From NCBI GenBank assembly GCA_009699865.1, contig WLNJ01000001.1, forward strand, positions 78,214-142,213: a DNA stretch of 64,000 nucleotides. Direction: 5' to 3'. The translations under genes were made by a program, and so were the position numbers. The stretch comes from Actinomycetota bacterium (GTDB taxonomy: Bacteria; Actinomycetota; Thermoleophilia; Solirubrobacterales; Solirubrobacteraceae). The notes beneath the pieces are model-generated. The model did not search any database and had not been told where the DNA came from. It saw only the letters and a list, made by a program, of their open reading frames with translations. Of this stretch, positions 15,723-25,193 are shown one piece after another; within the stretch, counting starts at the first letter, position 1; the number at the start of each line of letters is the position of its first letter.

Positions 15723-16663
15723 TTACCTGCCGCTCAAACAGCGAACTTCGCACCGCACTGGAAGCTCTCTCCTCTGCGGGCAGTATGAAGGAGAGTTCGA
15801 CCAAGACCAAGGTCGGCTTCATACCCACCATGGGTTCGTTGCACGAAGGGCACCTGAGCCTTATCTCCCAGGCGGTGGCCGACTCTTCGATCACTGTTGC
15901 GAGCATCTTCGTCAATCCAACCCAGTTTGGGCCAGGGGAAGACTTCGACGCTTACCCACGTAATCAGCGCCGTGACCTTCGTCTACTGCAGGGAACCGGT
16001 GTGGACATAGCGTTCCTCCCCAGTGTGCAGGACATCTATCCAGCGGCTTGCTCGACCCCCATTCTGGCCGCCCCCTCCCTCTCCAGCTGCCTATGCGGAG
16101 ACACCCGACCCGGTTCTCATTTTGACGGGGTTGCGACCGTCGTAGACCGCCTCTTCCGGATCGTCGCTCCAAGCACCGCCTGGTTCGGCGAGAAGGATTG
16201 GCAGCAGCTTCAGGTAATTCGTGAGATGGCATCGACCCTCCATCCCGCCCTCGAGATCAAATCCGGATTGACCGTTAGGGAACCCGATGGACTGGCAATG
16301 TCAAGCCGGAATGCCTACCTAACTCCCACTCAACGGTTCCAGGCCCGAGCCGTTCCCGTTGCGATGCAGGCAGTCCGACAGCTGACCCCTACGCTCGGAA
16401 TCTCGGCTGCGCTGGAAGCTGGTCGCTCAGTGCTCTTGGATGCCGGCCTTGCCTGCGAGTACTTGGAAGTGAGGTCCGCTGAAACCCTCACCTCCTACCC
16501 CCACGGTGCCAGCGCAACGCCCCAGTCCCTAGACGGCCTGAGGCTGTTTGTGGCCGCCAGAGTCGGGGATGTTCGACTGATTGACAACGCCGCGCTGACC
16601 TACGCCCACCTGACCGAGACAGCACCAGCTGCTGGGTCGAGCCAATCCGCTCTTGCGGCCTAA
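15719..16663 (+). CDS. panC: Pantoate-beta-alanine ligase (pantothenate synthetase)
   Basis: PanC joins pantoate and beta-alanine using ATP, the last step of pantothenate synthesis in the cytosol. The GTG start at 15719 overlaps the upstream stop (GTGA). The 314-residue protein shows the HIGH-type nucleotide motif PTMGSLHEGHLSLI (36-49), VSIFVNPTQF-like IFVNPTQFGPGEDFDAYPR, the WFGEKDWQQL segment and the KMSKS-equivalent DGLAMSSRNAYL. Residues 22-30 are a small insertion before the first strand. The C-terminal dimerisation domain is complete, followed by an Ala/Ser-rich tail of about 15 residues. PanB follows 27 bases later. Confidence 0.96.
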   Translation: MITCRSNSELRTALEALSSAGSMKESSTKTKVGFIPTMGSLHEGHLSLISQAVADSSITVASIFVNPTQFGPGEDFDAYPRNQRRDLRLLQGTGVDIAFLPSVQDIYPAACSTPILAAPSLSSCLCGDTRPGSHFDGVATVVDRLFRIVAPSTAWFGEKDWQQLQVIREMASTLHPALEIKSGLTVREPDGLAMSSRNAYLTPTQRFQARAVPVAMQAVRQLTPTLGISAALEAGRSVLLDAGLACEYLEVRSAETLTSYPHGASATPQSLDGLRLFVAARVGDVRLIDNAALTYAHLTETAPAAGSSQSALAA

Positions 16664-16671
16664 TCCAGTTT

Positions 16672-16680
16672 AGAAAGGAG
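16672..16680 (+). promoter_or_regulatory. Strong ribosome-binding site of panB
   Basis: AGAAAGGAG ends ten bases before the ATG at 16691. It is one of the few near-consensus Shine-Dalgarno sequences in the window, where most genes rely on overlaps with an upstream stop. Confidence 0.8.
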
Positions 16681-16690
16681 CACGCCAACA

Positions 16691-17608
16691 ATGTCAAGCC
16701 TTCCAAGTCGCCCTCAGGATGCAGCTAACGCCGCTGACAGACCAGCCGTGAGCTTCGCTGACCTCAATGAGATGGCACGCTCAGGAGAGCCGATCGTGAT
16801 GGTCACCGCCTATGACCACCCGTCCGCTTCGGTCGCACAGGACGCCGGCGTGGACATAATTCTGGTTGGAGACAGCGCAGCAATGGTCGTTCTAGGTCAT
16901 GACTCAACACTCCCAATCACGATGGACGAAATGGTCATGCTCTCTTCAGCAGTTAGGCGAGGCGCTCATACCCCACTGATCGTCGGCGACATGCCCTTCG
17001 GCTCCTACGAGGCAAGTGACGCGTTGGCAGTCAAGAACGCCCAGCGGTTCATCAAGGAAGCTGGCTGCGATGCAGTCAAGCTAGAAGGTGGTGGCACTAG
17101 CGCCCAGCGGGCAAGAGCCATTGCTGCCGCGGGTGTCCCAGTGATGGGCCACATTGGGCTCACACCCCAGACCGCAGCTGCACTTGGGGGCTACAAGGCT
17201 CAGGGCCGAACAGCAGGAGCAGCCGCCAGCGTTCTGGAAGATGCGATGCGCCTTCAGGATGCCGGCTGCTTCTCAATTGTGATCGAGTGTGTCCCCAGCG
17301 CAGTCACGGAAGTGATCGTTGAGCAGCTCTCAATCCCAACGATCGGAATTGGTGCCGGTCCTTCAACAGCTGGTCAGGTGCTCGTGTACCACGACCTGCT
17401 CGGACTGAGGGAGGGCCGCACTGCGAAGTTCGTCAAGCCCTACGCAACACTCCGCGATTCGGCGATCAGAGCGGTCACGACCTACGCCAGTGAAGTGCGC
17501 TCCGGTGAGTACCCCGGACCAGAGCATGGTTACTCAATTGAGCCGGCCGAGCTGAACTCTCTTCGCCAATCGTTGGGCCAAACGAAGGCGCCTGGGCGAG
17601 TTCAGTAA
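16691..17608 (+). CDS. panB: 3-methyl-2-oxobutanoate hydroxymethyltransferase
   Basis: PanB transfers a hydroxymethyl group from 5,10-methylene-THF to ketoisovalerate, giving ketopantoate. The 305-residue chain has an about 25-residue leader and then the standard barrel: VMVTAYDHPSA, VDIILVGDSAAMVVLGHD (metal-binding Asp), MPFGSYEAS, VKLEGG, VMGHIGLTPQ and the catalytic-Glu stretch IVIECVP. GIGAGPSTAGQVLVYHDLLG completes the signature; the usual Cys after GAG is replaced by Pro. It forms an operon with DUF2520-panC; panD is not in the window. The end overlaps htpX convergently by seven bases. Confidence 0.96.
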   Translation: MSSLPSRPQDAANAADRPAVSFADLNEMARSGEPIVMVTAYDHPSASVAQDAGVDIILVGDSAAMVVLGHDSTLPITMDEMVMLSSAVRRGAHTPLIVGDMPFGSYEASDALAVKNAQRFIKEAGCDAVKLEGGGTSAQRARAIAAAGVPVMGHIGLTPQTAAALGGYKAQGRTAGAAASVLEDAMRLQDAGCFSIVIECVPSAVTEVIVEQLSIPTIGIGAGPSTAGQVLVYHDLLGLREGRTAKFVKPYATLRDSAIRAVTTYASEVRSGEYPGPEHGYSIEPAELNSLRQSLGQTKAPGRVQ

Positions 17609-18552
17609 GCGGCCGTTACGCCGAGGGCGCGGCTGACATGCAACTGACCGCCGGCGAGCTCATCGAGCCTTGCGATCCGCTCTTCAAGCGGTGGATGAGT
17701 ACTAAACATGCTCGAGGCCTTGCCGTTTCCCCCAAGCGGGGCAACGATGCACAGGTGCGCGGTAGCGGTTGACCCAGTCCGAGCTGGGACAGTGCTGCCG
17801 CCGAGCTTACGCAGTGCACTGGCAAGACCCTGCGGGTACTTTGTAAATTCGGCCGCTGAGGCATCCGCAAGGAACTCTCTGCGACGGCTGATGCTCATCT
17901 GAATCATCATCGCTGCGATTGGCGCCAAGATGACGATAAGGATGCTGATCACAACTCCCACGATTCCCAAGTCACCTTCCTCATCGGAGCTTCCGCCCCA
18001 GAAGATCATGTAGGAAACAAACTCCGCAATCAGGGCGATACCACCAGCAAGGACAGCCGCGTAGGTCATCAGCTTCACGTCCAGATTGCGGACGTGCCCC
18101 ATCTCATGGGCAATCACACCCTCCAACTCCTCTTTGTCAAGCAGTTCGAGCAGGCCCTGATTGACACACACAACCGCCTGCTTCGGGTCCTTGCCCGCTG
18201 CAAAGGCGTTGGGAGCAGGATCCGGTGAGACATAGACTCGCGGCATTGGCTGGCCAGATGCGATCGCCATCACTTCGACGGCATCCCAAACTGGTGGGCA
18301 CTCCTCGCGGCTCTTGATCTGCTTGGCGCGCGCAACTGTGACGGCCAGATCGTCGCCCATTGTCAGCGTCACAAGGACGATGACAATTGCCACACAGCAA
18401 AACACGACAAATGCTCCGGGGCCAAAACGGAGTGAGACGGCAAAGCCGAGGGCCCCATAGACCGCAAAGAAGAGCACGAAAAGCATCCGGCTCCTAAGCC
18501 GGTTGCTCTTGATCTGCTCATCAAGCGGTGGTAGGTCTACCCCGAGTCCCAT
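17602..18552 (-). CDS. htpX: HtpX-like membrane zinc metalloprotease (M48)
   Basis: This 316-residue inner-membrane endopeptidase probably degrades misfolded membrane proteins. Two membrane segments cover about 23-42 and 46-66. The zinc motif HEMGH is at 149-153 and the third ligand Glu lies in RRREFLADASA. Two more hydrophobic stretches (about 167-185 and 196-218) sit between them. STHPPLEERIARL near the C-terminus is the usual M48B ending. It follows lemA by 11 bases on the same strand. LemA-HtpX pairs are widespread and suggest joint action at the membrane, though LemA's role is not understood. Confidence 0.93.
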   Translation of the reverse strand: MGLGVDLPPLDEQIKSNRLRSRMLFVLFFAVYGALGFAVSLRFGPGAFVVFCCVAIVIVLVTLTMGDDLAVTVARAKQIKSREECPPVWDAVEVMAIASGQPMPRVYVSPDPAPNAFAAGKDPKQAVVCVNQGLLELLDKEELEGVIAHEMGHVRNLDVKLMTYAAVLAGGIALIAEFVSYMIFWGGSSDEEGDLGIVGVVISILIVILAPIAAMMIQMSISRRREFLADASAAEFTKYPQGLASALRKLGGSTVPARTGSTATAHLCIVAPLGGNGKASSMFSTHPPLEERIARLDELAGGQLHVSRALGVTAAY

Positions 18553-18563
18553 CAGCTAACTCC

Positions 18564-19121
18564 TCAGTTGAAGGAAACGCTAGGAACTGCTGACTCAGCT
18601 GGATTATCGAGTTCAAAGAACTCGCGCTCCGTGACCTTTGCAATGGGAGCAATCCACTTGCTTGGGATTGTCTGGCACGCGGTGTTGAGTGCCTTGACTG
18701 TTGTGTTGTAGAACCGACGCGCGGCAGAGAGGCGGTCTTCTGTTGCCGTGAGCTCTCCCTGCAGCTGCAGGAAGTTCTGGTTTGCCTTCAGGTCTGGGTA
18801 TGCCTCAGCAACAGCGAAAAGCTTCCCGAGTGCCTGGGTGAGCGCCCCTTCTGCTTGCCCCTGAGCGGCTGGCCCTTGCGCATTGACTGCGCTGGTACGG
18901 GCAGCAGTTACCTCTTCAAAGGTTCCTCTCTCGTGGGCTGCATATCCCTTGACGGACTCTACGAGGTTGGGGATTAGGTCGTGACGACGCTTCAGCTGCA
19001 CATCAATCTCGGACTCGCCTTCCTCAGCTGCAACACGGAGGCTGACAAGGCGGTTGTAGGTGCTGAAAAAGAAGATGCCAACTACGACGGCGATGACTAC
19101 AAGAACGATTACTGCGGTCAC
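18564..19121 (-). CDS. lemA: LemA family membrane protein
   Basis: This 185-residue protein has an N-terminal membrane anchor (about 2-20, VIVLVVIAVVVGIFFFSTYN), followed by helices exposed at the surface. The family landmarks RHDLIPNLVESVKGYAAHE, FLQLQGELTATEDRLSAARRFYN and NTTVKALNTACQTIPS are all present. The C-terminus ends FFELDNPAESAVPSVSFN, typical of LemA. The biochemical activity of LemA proteins is unknown. Here it is the first gene of a two-gene unit with the protease HtpX. Confidence 0.94.
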   Translation of the reverse strand: MTAVIVLVVIAVVVGIFFFSTYNRLVSLRVAAEEGESEIDVQLKRRHDLIPNLVESVKGYAAHERGTFEEVTAARTSAVNAQGPAAQGQAEGALTQALGKLFAVAEAYPDLKANQNFLQLQGELTATEDRLSAARRFYNTTVKALNTACQTIPSKWIAPIAKVTEREFFELDNPAESAVPSVSFN

Positions 19122-19203
19122 GATCTCTCCAATGCTCGGTGGACTGTGTGTTCACTATGGCACACGCCAAACCAACTTCCAAGCGGATTTGCCCAGCCGA
19201 CCT

Positions 19204-19806
19204 TCAGTCTTTGGGAACAGTCCCAATTACCTTTGCCGGGGACCCCGCTGCGATGGAGAACGGCGGGAGGTCGCTGGTGACGACACTGTTGGCGCCAACA
19301 ACGCAACGCTCTCCTACGGTGACTCCAGATGTGATGACGACATTGGCTCCAAGCCAGCAGTCTCTTCCGATGGTGGTCGGTCCCTTGCTGGCGAATCCTT
19401 GGAGCGTCATCGGCTGGGTTGGATCGTCAAACCGATGGTTCGCGTCAGTGATCACCGACCCGTTGGCAATCATGGTGTTGGCCCCGATCTCGACCAGGTC
19501 CACTGCGGCAATCAGGACGTTGATGTTGATCAGAACCCCATCACCAATAACAATTCGGCCCGTCTCACCACCGGTCAGCCATACAAGCGGTTCGAAGAGA
19601 ACACCTGTCCCAAGCGTCAGTCTCCCCTCTCTCAGAAGCTCAAGCGGCTCCCCGTGGAGCGGCATCCGTGCAAACGCACCAGCTCGGGCGAGATGACGGT
19701 GAAGTGCCAGGCGACGCCAGGGCAGCATGTCCCGGTGATACCAAGCCCACTTAGACCGCCAGAGCTTCCAGCCCATGGGTACGTTTTGATCTTCTCTGCT
19801 ACTCAT
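19204..19806 (-). CDS. Hexapeptide-repeat acyltransferase (CatB/maltose O-acetyltransferase-like)
   Basis: This 200-residue protein is made mostly of left-handed beta-helix hexapeptide repeats (IVIGDGVLININ, VEIGANTMIANGSVI, TTIGRDCWLGANVVI, VTVGERCVVGANSVV). DANHRFDD supplies the likely catalytic histidine, and SIAAGSPAKVIG ends the coil as in sugar O-acetyltransferases. An about 65-residue basic N-terminal segment, rich in Trp and Arg, has no clear match and may touch the membrane. It is two bases from the end of uvrA on the same strand, so probably co-transcribed. The acceptor is unknown; glycan or sugar O-acetylation is the best guess. Confidence 0.85.
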   Translation of the reverse strand: MSSREDQNVPMGWKLWRSKWAWYHRDMLPWRRLALHRHLARAGAFARMPLHGEPLELLREGRLTLGTGVLFEPLVWLTGGETGRIVIGDGVLININVLIAAVDLVEIGANTMIANGSVITDANHRFDDPTQPMTLQGFASKGPTTIGRDCWLGANVVITSGVTVGERCVVGANSVVTSDLPPFSIAAGSPAKVIGTVPKD

Positions 19807-19807
19807 G

Positions 19808-22714
19808 TCAGCCCGCAGGGGCCTTCGGCTTAGCCTTCTTCTTGACCCTGGCTACCGGCTTCTTTCCTGGCAGAGCCGCCTTTGCTCCCGGAGCAGCAAG
19901 GGCATCCTTAAGGAAGCCACCGGTATAGCTAGCCGCCACTCCGGCGACAGTCTCCGGGGTCCCCGTTGCGACGATCTCACCACCTCCCTCACCGCCCTGC
20001 GGACCAAGGTCCAACAGCCAGTCAGCCGCTCGGATCACGTCTAGGTTGTGCTCGATCACGACAACACTGTTTCCGCTGTCCACTAGCCGTTGGAGCACCT
20101 CAAGCAAACGCTCGATGTCAGCGAAGTGAAGCCCCGTGGTTGGCTCATCCAAGACATACAGAGTGCTTCCTGTTGCAATCTTGGACAGCTCGGCCGCAAG
20201 CTTGATGCGTTGAGCTTCTCCACCTGAAAGCGTCGTAGCTGGCTGACCAAGCCGCATGTAGTCAAGACCCACATCACAGAGCGCCTGGACTCGGCGTCGG
20301 ATCTTGGGTATGGCCTCGAAGAAATCAAGTGCGTCCTCACAGCTCATCGCAAGGACGTCGGCGATCGTCTTCCCCTTGTACCGAACCTCAAGGGTCTCCC
20401 GGTTGTAGCGCTTGCCATCACACTGCTCGCACGGGACATAGACATCAGGGAGGAAGTGCATTTCGATCTTCAGCTGCCCATCCCCCCGACAAACCTCGCA
20501 GCGACCACCCTTGACATTGAAGGAGAACCGTCCGGGCTTATAGCCACGGGCAAGCGCGTCCGGAGTGCGGGAGTAGAGGTCGCGAATCTGGTCAAAGAGC
20601 CCGATGTAGGTAGCTGGGTTGGATCGTGGCGTCCGTCCGATTGGGGACTGGTCCACTGCGATCACCTTGTCGAGCTGCTCGAGCCCGACGATGCCCGCGT
20701 GGCGACCCGGCCGCTGCTTGGCGCGCTGAAGCTGCGCGGCCGCGCTCCTCAACAGAATGTCGTTGACCAGAGTGCTCTTACCGGACCCGCTCACACCAGT
20801 GACACAAGTCATAACCCCAAGGGGCACCTTGACCGTCACATCCTTGAGGTTGTGCTCAACGGCCCCCTTGATGGTGAGATTCCCCTTGGCCTTGCGGCGC
20901 TTGGCCGGATAGGGAATCTGTTTGGCCCCACTCAGGTACTGACCGGTCAGTGAATCCTTCACCCGGCAGATTTGCGCAGCCGTGCCCTCCGCAACGATGT
21001 GGCCCCCATGTTCTCCCGCACCGGGTCCCATGTCAATGACATGGTCGGCGGCTCGCATGGTTCCCTCGTCGTGCTCAACCACTAGGACCGTGTTGCCAAT
21101 ATCCCTGAGGCGCTCAAGTGTTCCAATCAAGCGCTCGTTGTCCCGCTGATGAAGACCAATTGATGGCTCATCGAGCACATAAAGAACCCCAACTAGCGCT
21201 GAACCAATCTGGGTTGCGAGCCGGATTCTCTGAGCCTCTCCGCCAGAGAGAGTTCCCGCGCCCCGGTCCAGAGACAAGTAGCCGACTCCGACATCGTCGA
21301 GGAAGCGCAAGCGCTCCTCAATCTCCTTCAGGATCAACCTGGCGATTCGACGGTCCTGATCTGACAACTCGATGGCGCGTACCCAGGCGAGCGCGCGTGA
21401 GGCCGAGAGGTGCGTGAACGCGTCCAGGCTTCGGTCCGCAACGGTCACGGCGCGTGATTCGGGGCGCAGTCTCGCTCCGTCACACGCTGGGCAGTCCACG
21501 AGGCTCATGTACTCCTCGATGCGGTCCTTGACCATGTCGGAATCGCTCTCGGTGTGGCGCCGCTTGAGCTGCGGGACCAGCCCCTCAAACTTTGTCGTGT
21601 ACCTGCGTCGCCGCCCGTAGCGGTTCTTGTAGGCGACATCCATCTTCTCTCCATCTGTTCCCCAGAGGAACACATCCCTTTGCTCATCCGTGAGCTTGTT
21701 CCAGGGAACATCGAGCGGAACCTCGTACTTCTCGGCAAGCCCGGTTGTGAGCTGGGCGTAGTAGTCGGCCGCGCTGGCAGCCCAAGGAGCCAGGGCGCCC
21801 TCAGCTATCGAAAGGGAGGGGTTAGGAACGATCAGATCAGGGTCAACCTCAAGTTGAGCACCAAGTCCCGTGCAGCGCGGACATGCCCCGTGTGGACTGT
21901 TGAACGAGAAAACACGTGGCTCCATCTCCGCAATACCCGGCCCGTGCTCGGTGCAAGCGAACCGCTCGCTGTAGAGCGTCACCTCACCCGTCTGTGCATC
22001 CTCGATCTCAACGAGTCCCTCCGCCAGCGAGGCAGCCGTCTCAAGTGAGTCAGACAGGCGGCGGCGAATGTCATCGCGCATCGTGAGCCTGTCAACCACA
22101 ACGCTGATGTCGTGCTTGAGCTTCTTGTCGAGCGCAATCTCCTCATCGAGCCGGAGGACTTTCCCGTCAACCTTCACACGCGAGAACCCCTCTCCCCGGA
22201 GTTCATCAAGCACATTCTGGTGCTCCCCTTTGCGGCTTCGGACAACAGGGGCCATGACCATGAACTTCGTTTCGGCAGGCAGCTCAAGCACCTGATCGAC
22301 AATCTGTTCCACCGACTGACCTGTGATTGGCTTCCCGCAGACATGGCAGTGAGGCTTCCCGATGCGAGCCCACAGAAGCCGCAGGTAGTCGTAGATCTCC
22401 GTCACGGTGCCAACTGTCGACCGAGGGTTTCTGGAAGTCGTCTTCTGATCAATTGAGATCGCTGGCGAAAGCCCCTCGATGGAGTCAACATCGGGCTTGT
22501 CCATTTGCCCTAAGAACTGACGTGCATATGCGGAAAGGCTCTCTACATAACGTCGCTGCCCCTCGGCGTAGATCGTGTCAAAGGCAAGCGAGCTCTTTCC
22601 CGACCCCGACAGCCCAGTGATGACGACTAGCGCGTCCCGCGGAAGCTCAACATCAACATTGCGCAGGTTGTGTTCCCGCGCACCACGAATGATGATCTTG
22701 TCCTGATGGGCCAT
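19808..22714 (-). CDS. uvrA: UvrABC excision nuclease subunit A
   Basis: UvrA is the damage-sensing ATPase of nucleotide excision repair. At 968 residues it has the full architecture: Walker [10 protein letters not shown] (34-42), zinc-binding Cys pairs ([23 protein letters not shown]), signature [14 protein letters not shown] with [14 protein letters not shown], and a second ABC module ([21 protein letters not shown] and [38 protein letters not shown]). The last about 35 residues form a Lys/Ala/Pro-rich tail beyond the usual end. The gene is followed by a hexapeptide acyltransferase. UvrB lies about 420 bases upstream, on the same strand. Confidence 0.98.
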   Translation of the reverse strand: MAHQDKIIIRGAREHNLRNVDVELPRDALVVITGLSGSGKSSLAFDTIYAEGQRRYVESLSAYARQFLGQMDKPDVDSIEGLSPAISIDQKTTSRNPRSTVGTVTEIYDYLRLLWARIGKPHCHVCGKPITGQSVEQIVDQVLELPAETKFMVMAPVVRSRKGEHQNVLDELRGEGFSRVKVDGKVLRLDEEIALDKKLKHDISVVVDRLTMRDDIRRRLSDSLETAASLAEGLVEIEDAQTGEVTLYSERFACTEHGPGIAEMEPRVFSFNSPHGACPRCTGLGAQLEVDPDLIVPNPSLSIAEGALAPWAASAADYYAQLTTGLAEKYEVPLDVPWNKLTDEQRDVFLWGTDGEKMDVAYKNRYGRRRRYTTKFEGLVPQLKRRHTESDSDMVKDRIEEYMSLVDCPACDGARLRPESRAVTVADRSLDAFTHLSASRALAWVRAIELSDQDRRIARLILKEIEERLRFLDDVGVGYLSLDRGAGTLSGGEAQRIRLATQIGSALVGVLYVLDEPSIGLHQRDNERLIGTLERLRDIGNTVLVVEHDEGTMRAADHVIDMGPGAGEHGGHIVAEGTAAQICRVKDSLTGQYLSGAKQIPYPAKRRKAKGNLTIKGAVEHNLKDVTVKVPLGVMTCVTGVSGSGKSTLVNDILLRSAAAQLQRAKQRPGRHAGIVGLEQLDKVIAVDQSPIGRTPRSNPATYIGLFDQIRDLYSRTPDALARGYKPGRFSFNVKGGRCEVCRGDGQLKIEMHFLPDVYVPCEQCDGKRYNRETLEVRYKGKTIADVLAMSCEDALDFFEAIPKIRRRVQALCDVGLDYMRLGQPATTLSGGEAQRIKLAAELSKIATGSTLYVLDEPTTGLHFADIERLLEVLQRLVDSGNSVVVIEHNLDVIRAADWLLDLGPQGGEGGGEIVATGTPETVAGVAASYTGGFLKDALAAPGAKAALPGKKPVARVKKKAKPKAPAG

Positions 22715-22762
22715 GGCAGCCAGCCTAGCGCTGCCCGAGGGTGCGCCGCGGCTGGGCTTTGG

Positions 22763-23080
22763 CTACGGCTGAGGTGGGTAAAAGCGGTCGAGCAGGCTTG
22801 AAATCTCAGCGTTTGGGTACTTCGCTGAAAGCTCTGCATCAACCTCATCCCGGCTGCGACCGCTGGTGGCAGCGTCGAGGGCAACCAGCCGCATTGCTGC
22901 CTCATCAGCATCAGCCGGCGGCCCGAGAGGCTCAAGTGGCTTCACCGCTTCGACTGGGGTCAGTGGACCTGAATCAGATGCCACACCAGCCTCGAGCTCC
23001 TCAGCATGCCGAATAAGCCCATTTGCAGCCTCTCTAAGCGCCTGGGCGGCCTTGGTGGCGGGATTATTCGCTGAACTCAT
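22763..23080 (-). CDS. Small acidic hypothetical protein between uvrB and uvrA
   Basis: The ATG at 23080 (105 residues) is chosen over a GTG 12 codons upstream. I do not recognise a family. The N-terminal half is helical (AAQALREAANGLIRHAEELEAG). A Pro-rich linker follows, then a second acidic helical part (MRLVALDAATSGRSRDEVDAELSAKYP) ending in LLDRFYPPQP. There is no signal peptide or membrane segment. The second half looks like a short all-helical domain of the kind found at the C-terminus of some actinobacterial proteins. The position between uvrB and uvrA on the same strand suggests co-expression with nucleotide excision repair, but gives no mechanism. Confidence 0.65.
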   Translation of the reverse strand: MSSANNPATKAAQALREAANGLIRHAEELEAGVASDSGPLTPVEAVKPLEPLGPPADADEAAMRLVALDAATSGRSRDEVDAELSAKYPNAEISSLLDRFYPPQP

Positions 23081-23137
23081 TCTGTGGAGCCTAGCCCTGT
23101 TTACGTAAGGCTGCACCCAATGTGGGGTTTGCGCGCC

Positions 23138-25147
23138 TCACGCAGACCTGCCGAGAGCCTGGGCGATGTCCAATCGCCGCTTGAGTGAACGGATCTCGTC
23201 GCGGAGCTTGGTTGCCAACTCAAAACGAAGTTCCTCCGCCGCAGTGAGCATCTCCTCCTCCATCTCAATAATCGCGTGCTCAATCTCTGCCGCGCTCATG
23301 CCCTCGGCATCCACCTGACGCTTCCGACTGATCGGAACCTTCGACTCGCCTTGGAGGAACTCCCCGATGTCACTGATGCCCTTTGTGATCGTCCACGGCT
23401 CAATCCCATGTTCCTCGTTGTACGCAACCTGGATCGCACGCCGTCGATCCGTCTCCCCTATTGCCCGGATCATTGAGTCCGTCTCACGGTCGGCGTACAT
23501 CACAACCTTCCCGTCGATGTTTCTTGCGGCCCGGCCAATTGTCTGAATGAGTGCCGTGTCCCCCCTCAAGAAGCCCTCCTTATCCGCATCGAGGATGGCC
23601 ACCAGCGCAACCTCCGGCAGGTCCAGCCCCTCTCTCAGAAGATTGACCCCGATAAGGACATCAAACTCGCCAAGTCTGAGCTCCCGGATGATCTGAATCC
23701 TCTCGAGGGTCTCAATGTCGCTGTGTAGATAGCGGACCTTCATACCGGCCTCCAACAGGTACTCGCTCAAGTCCTCCGCCATCTTCTTTGTCAGGGTCGT
23801 AACCAAGGCACGCTGATCGCGGGCAATAACAGCCTTCATCTCTCCAATCAGGTCGTCCACCTGGTTGGTTGTCGGTCGAACGCTGATTGGCGGATCGATA
23901 ATCCCCGTTGGGCGAACGATCTGCTCAACAACAGAGCCACCACAGCCCTTCTCGAACTTCCCGGGGGTAGCGGACACAAAGACAAGCTGCCCAGTGTTAG
24001 CGAGGAACTCCTCGAACTTCTGAGGACGATTATCAAGCGAGCTTGGCAGCCTGAACCCGAAGTCGATCAGGGTCTGTTTCCGCGAACGGTCGCCTTCGTA
24101 CATCCCGCCAATTTGAGGCACCGTCTGGTGACTCTCGTCAATGAAGCAAATGCCATCGTCGGGGAAGTAGTCGAGAAGACAGAATGGACGATCCCCCGGG
24201 TTGCGTCCGTCAAGGATCCGCGAGTAGTTCTCGATACCACCACAGAAGCCCGTTTCCCTGAGCATCTCCATGTCGTATCTGGTCCGCTGCCGCAAACGCT
24301 GGGACTCAAGAATCTTGTTCTCGGCCTCCAGCTCATCACAACGAGCCTCGAGCTCAGCTCCAATCTCCCTGACTGCCCGCGCGATCAGATCGGGGTCAAC
24401 GCTGTAGTGGGTGGCCGGCCAGATGGCGACATGCCCCATGTCGTCCTCAATCAACTCGCCCGTAAGAGGGTCGTAGGCCTGGCACCGCTCAACCTCGTCC
24501 CCGAAAAACTCCACTCGATATGCGCTCTCCATATACGCGGGCATGATCTCCAAGGTGTCCCCACGGACCCGGAAGCCGCCGCGCTCAAGCACCGTGTCAT
24601 TGCGCTTGTACTGGTTCCTGACCAACCGGCCGAGCAGATCCTCCCTATTGACCGACTCACCCTTGCGAAGGGTCTGCAGGTTGGCGTCGTAGCTCTCAGG
24701 CGAGCCCATCCCATAGATGCAGGACACGGAGGCCACAATGATCACGTCCCTGCGAGCAAAGAGTGAGGCTGTAGCGGCGTGCCTAAGCCGGTCGATCTCC
24801 TGGTTAATAGCCGAATCCTTCTCGATGTAAAGATCGCGACTGGGAACGTATGCCTCGGGCTGGTAGTAGTCGTAGTAGGAAACGAAGTACTCGACGGAGT
24901 TGTCCGGGAAGAAGGTCCGGAACTCGTTACACAGCTGGGCAGCCAGCGTCTTGTTGTGAGCGATGACGAGTGCTGGCCGTTGCACCTCAGCGATGGTCGC
25001 GGCCATCGTCATTGTCTTGCCCGTCCCCGTTGCGCCCAACAGCGTCTGATAGCGCTCGCCAGCCCTCAGTCCCTTGGATAGATCGGCGATCGCAGCTGGT
25101 TGATCAGCGGCCGGTAGAAAGTCGCTGTCGAGGCGGAAGTCAGTCAC
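23138..25147 (-). CDS. uvrB: UvrABC excision nuclease subunit B
   Basis: UvrB is the helicase-like damage-verification subunit that accepts DNA from UvrA and recruits UvrC. The 669-residue chain has the Q-motif region, Walker A GATGTGKTMT (38-47), the beta-hairpin YYDYYQPEAYVPSRD that clamps one strand, DESHQTVPQIGGM, FVSATPG, LLREGLDLPEV, QTIGRAARN and the C-terminal UVR coiled coil that binds UvrC. All landmarks are intact. It is transcribed ahead of the small protein at 22763 and uvrA. Confidence 0.98.
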   Translation of the reverse strand: MTDFRLDSDFLPAADQPAAIADLSKGLRAGERYQTLLGATGTGKTMTMAATIAEVQRPALVIAHNKTLAAQLCNEFRTFFPDNSVEYFVSYYDYYQPEAYVPSRDLYIEKDSAINQEIDRLRHAATASLFARRDVIIVASVSCIYGMGSPESYDANLQTLRKGESVNREDLLGRLVRNQYKRNDTVLERGGFRVRGDTLEIMPAYMESAYRVEFFGDEVERCQAYDPLTGELIEDDMGHVAIWPATHYSVDPDLIARAVREIGAELEARCDELEAENKILESQRLRQRTRYDMEMLRETGFCGGIENYSRILDGRNPGDRPFCLLDYFPDDGICFIDESHQTVPQIGGMYEGDRSRKQTLIDFGFRLPSSLDNRPQKFEEFLANTGQLVFVSATPGKFEKGCGGSVVEQIVRPTGIIDPPISVRPTTNQVDDLIGEMKAVIARDQRALVTTLTKKMAEDLSEYLLEAGMKVRYLHSDIETLERIQIIRELRLGEFDVLIGVNLLREGLDLPEVALVAILDADKEGFLRGDTALIQTIGRAARNIDGKVVMYADRETDSMIRAIGETDRRRAIQVAYNEEHGIEPWTITKGISDIGEFLQGESKVPISRKRQVDAEGMSAAEIEHAIIEMEEEMLTAAEELRFELATKLRDEIRSLKRRLDIAQALGRSA

Positions 25148-25193
25148 TGTCGCGAACGATAGCCGCGCACGGGGAGACTTCTCTCAGACCAAC

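Noticed and set aside
20456..20953. A 165-codon plus-strand open frame over uvrA
   Set aside because: Shadow of uvrA, which is intact on the minus strand.
24113..24766. A 217-codon plus-strand open frame over uvrB
   Set aside because: It is the complement of conserved uvrB sequence; the composition reflects UvrB codons.
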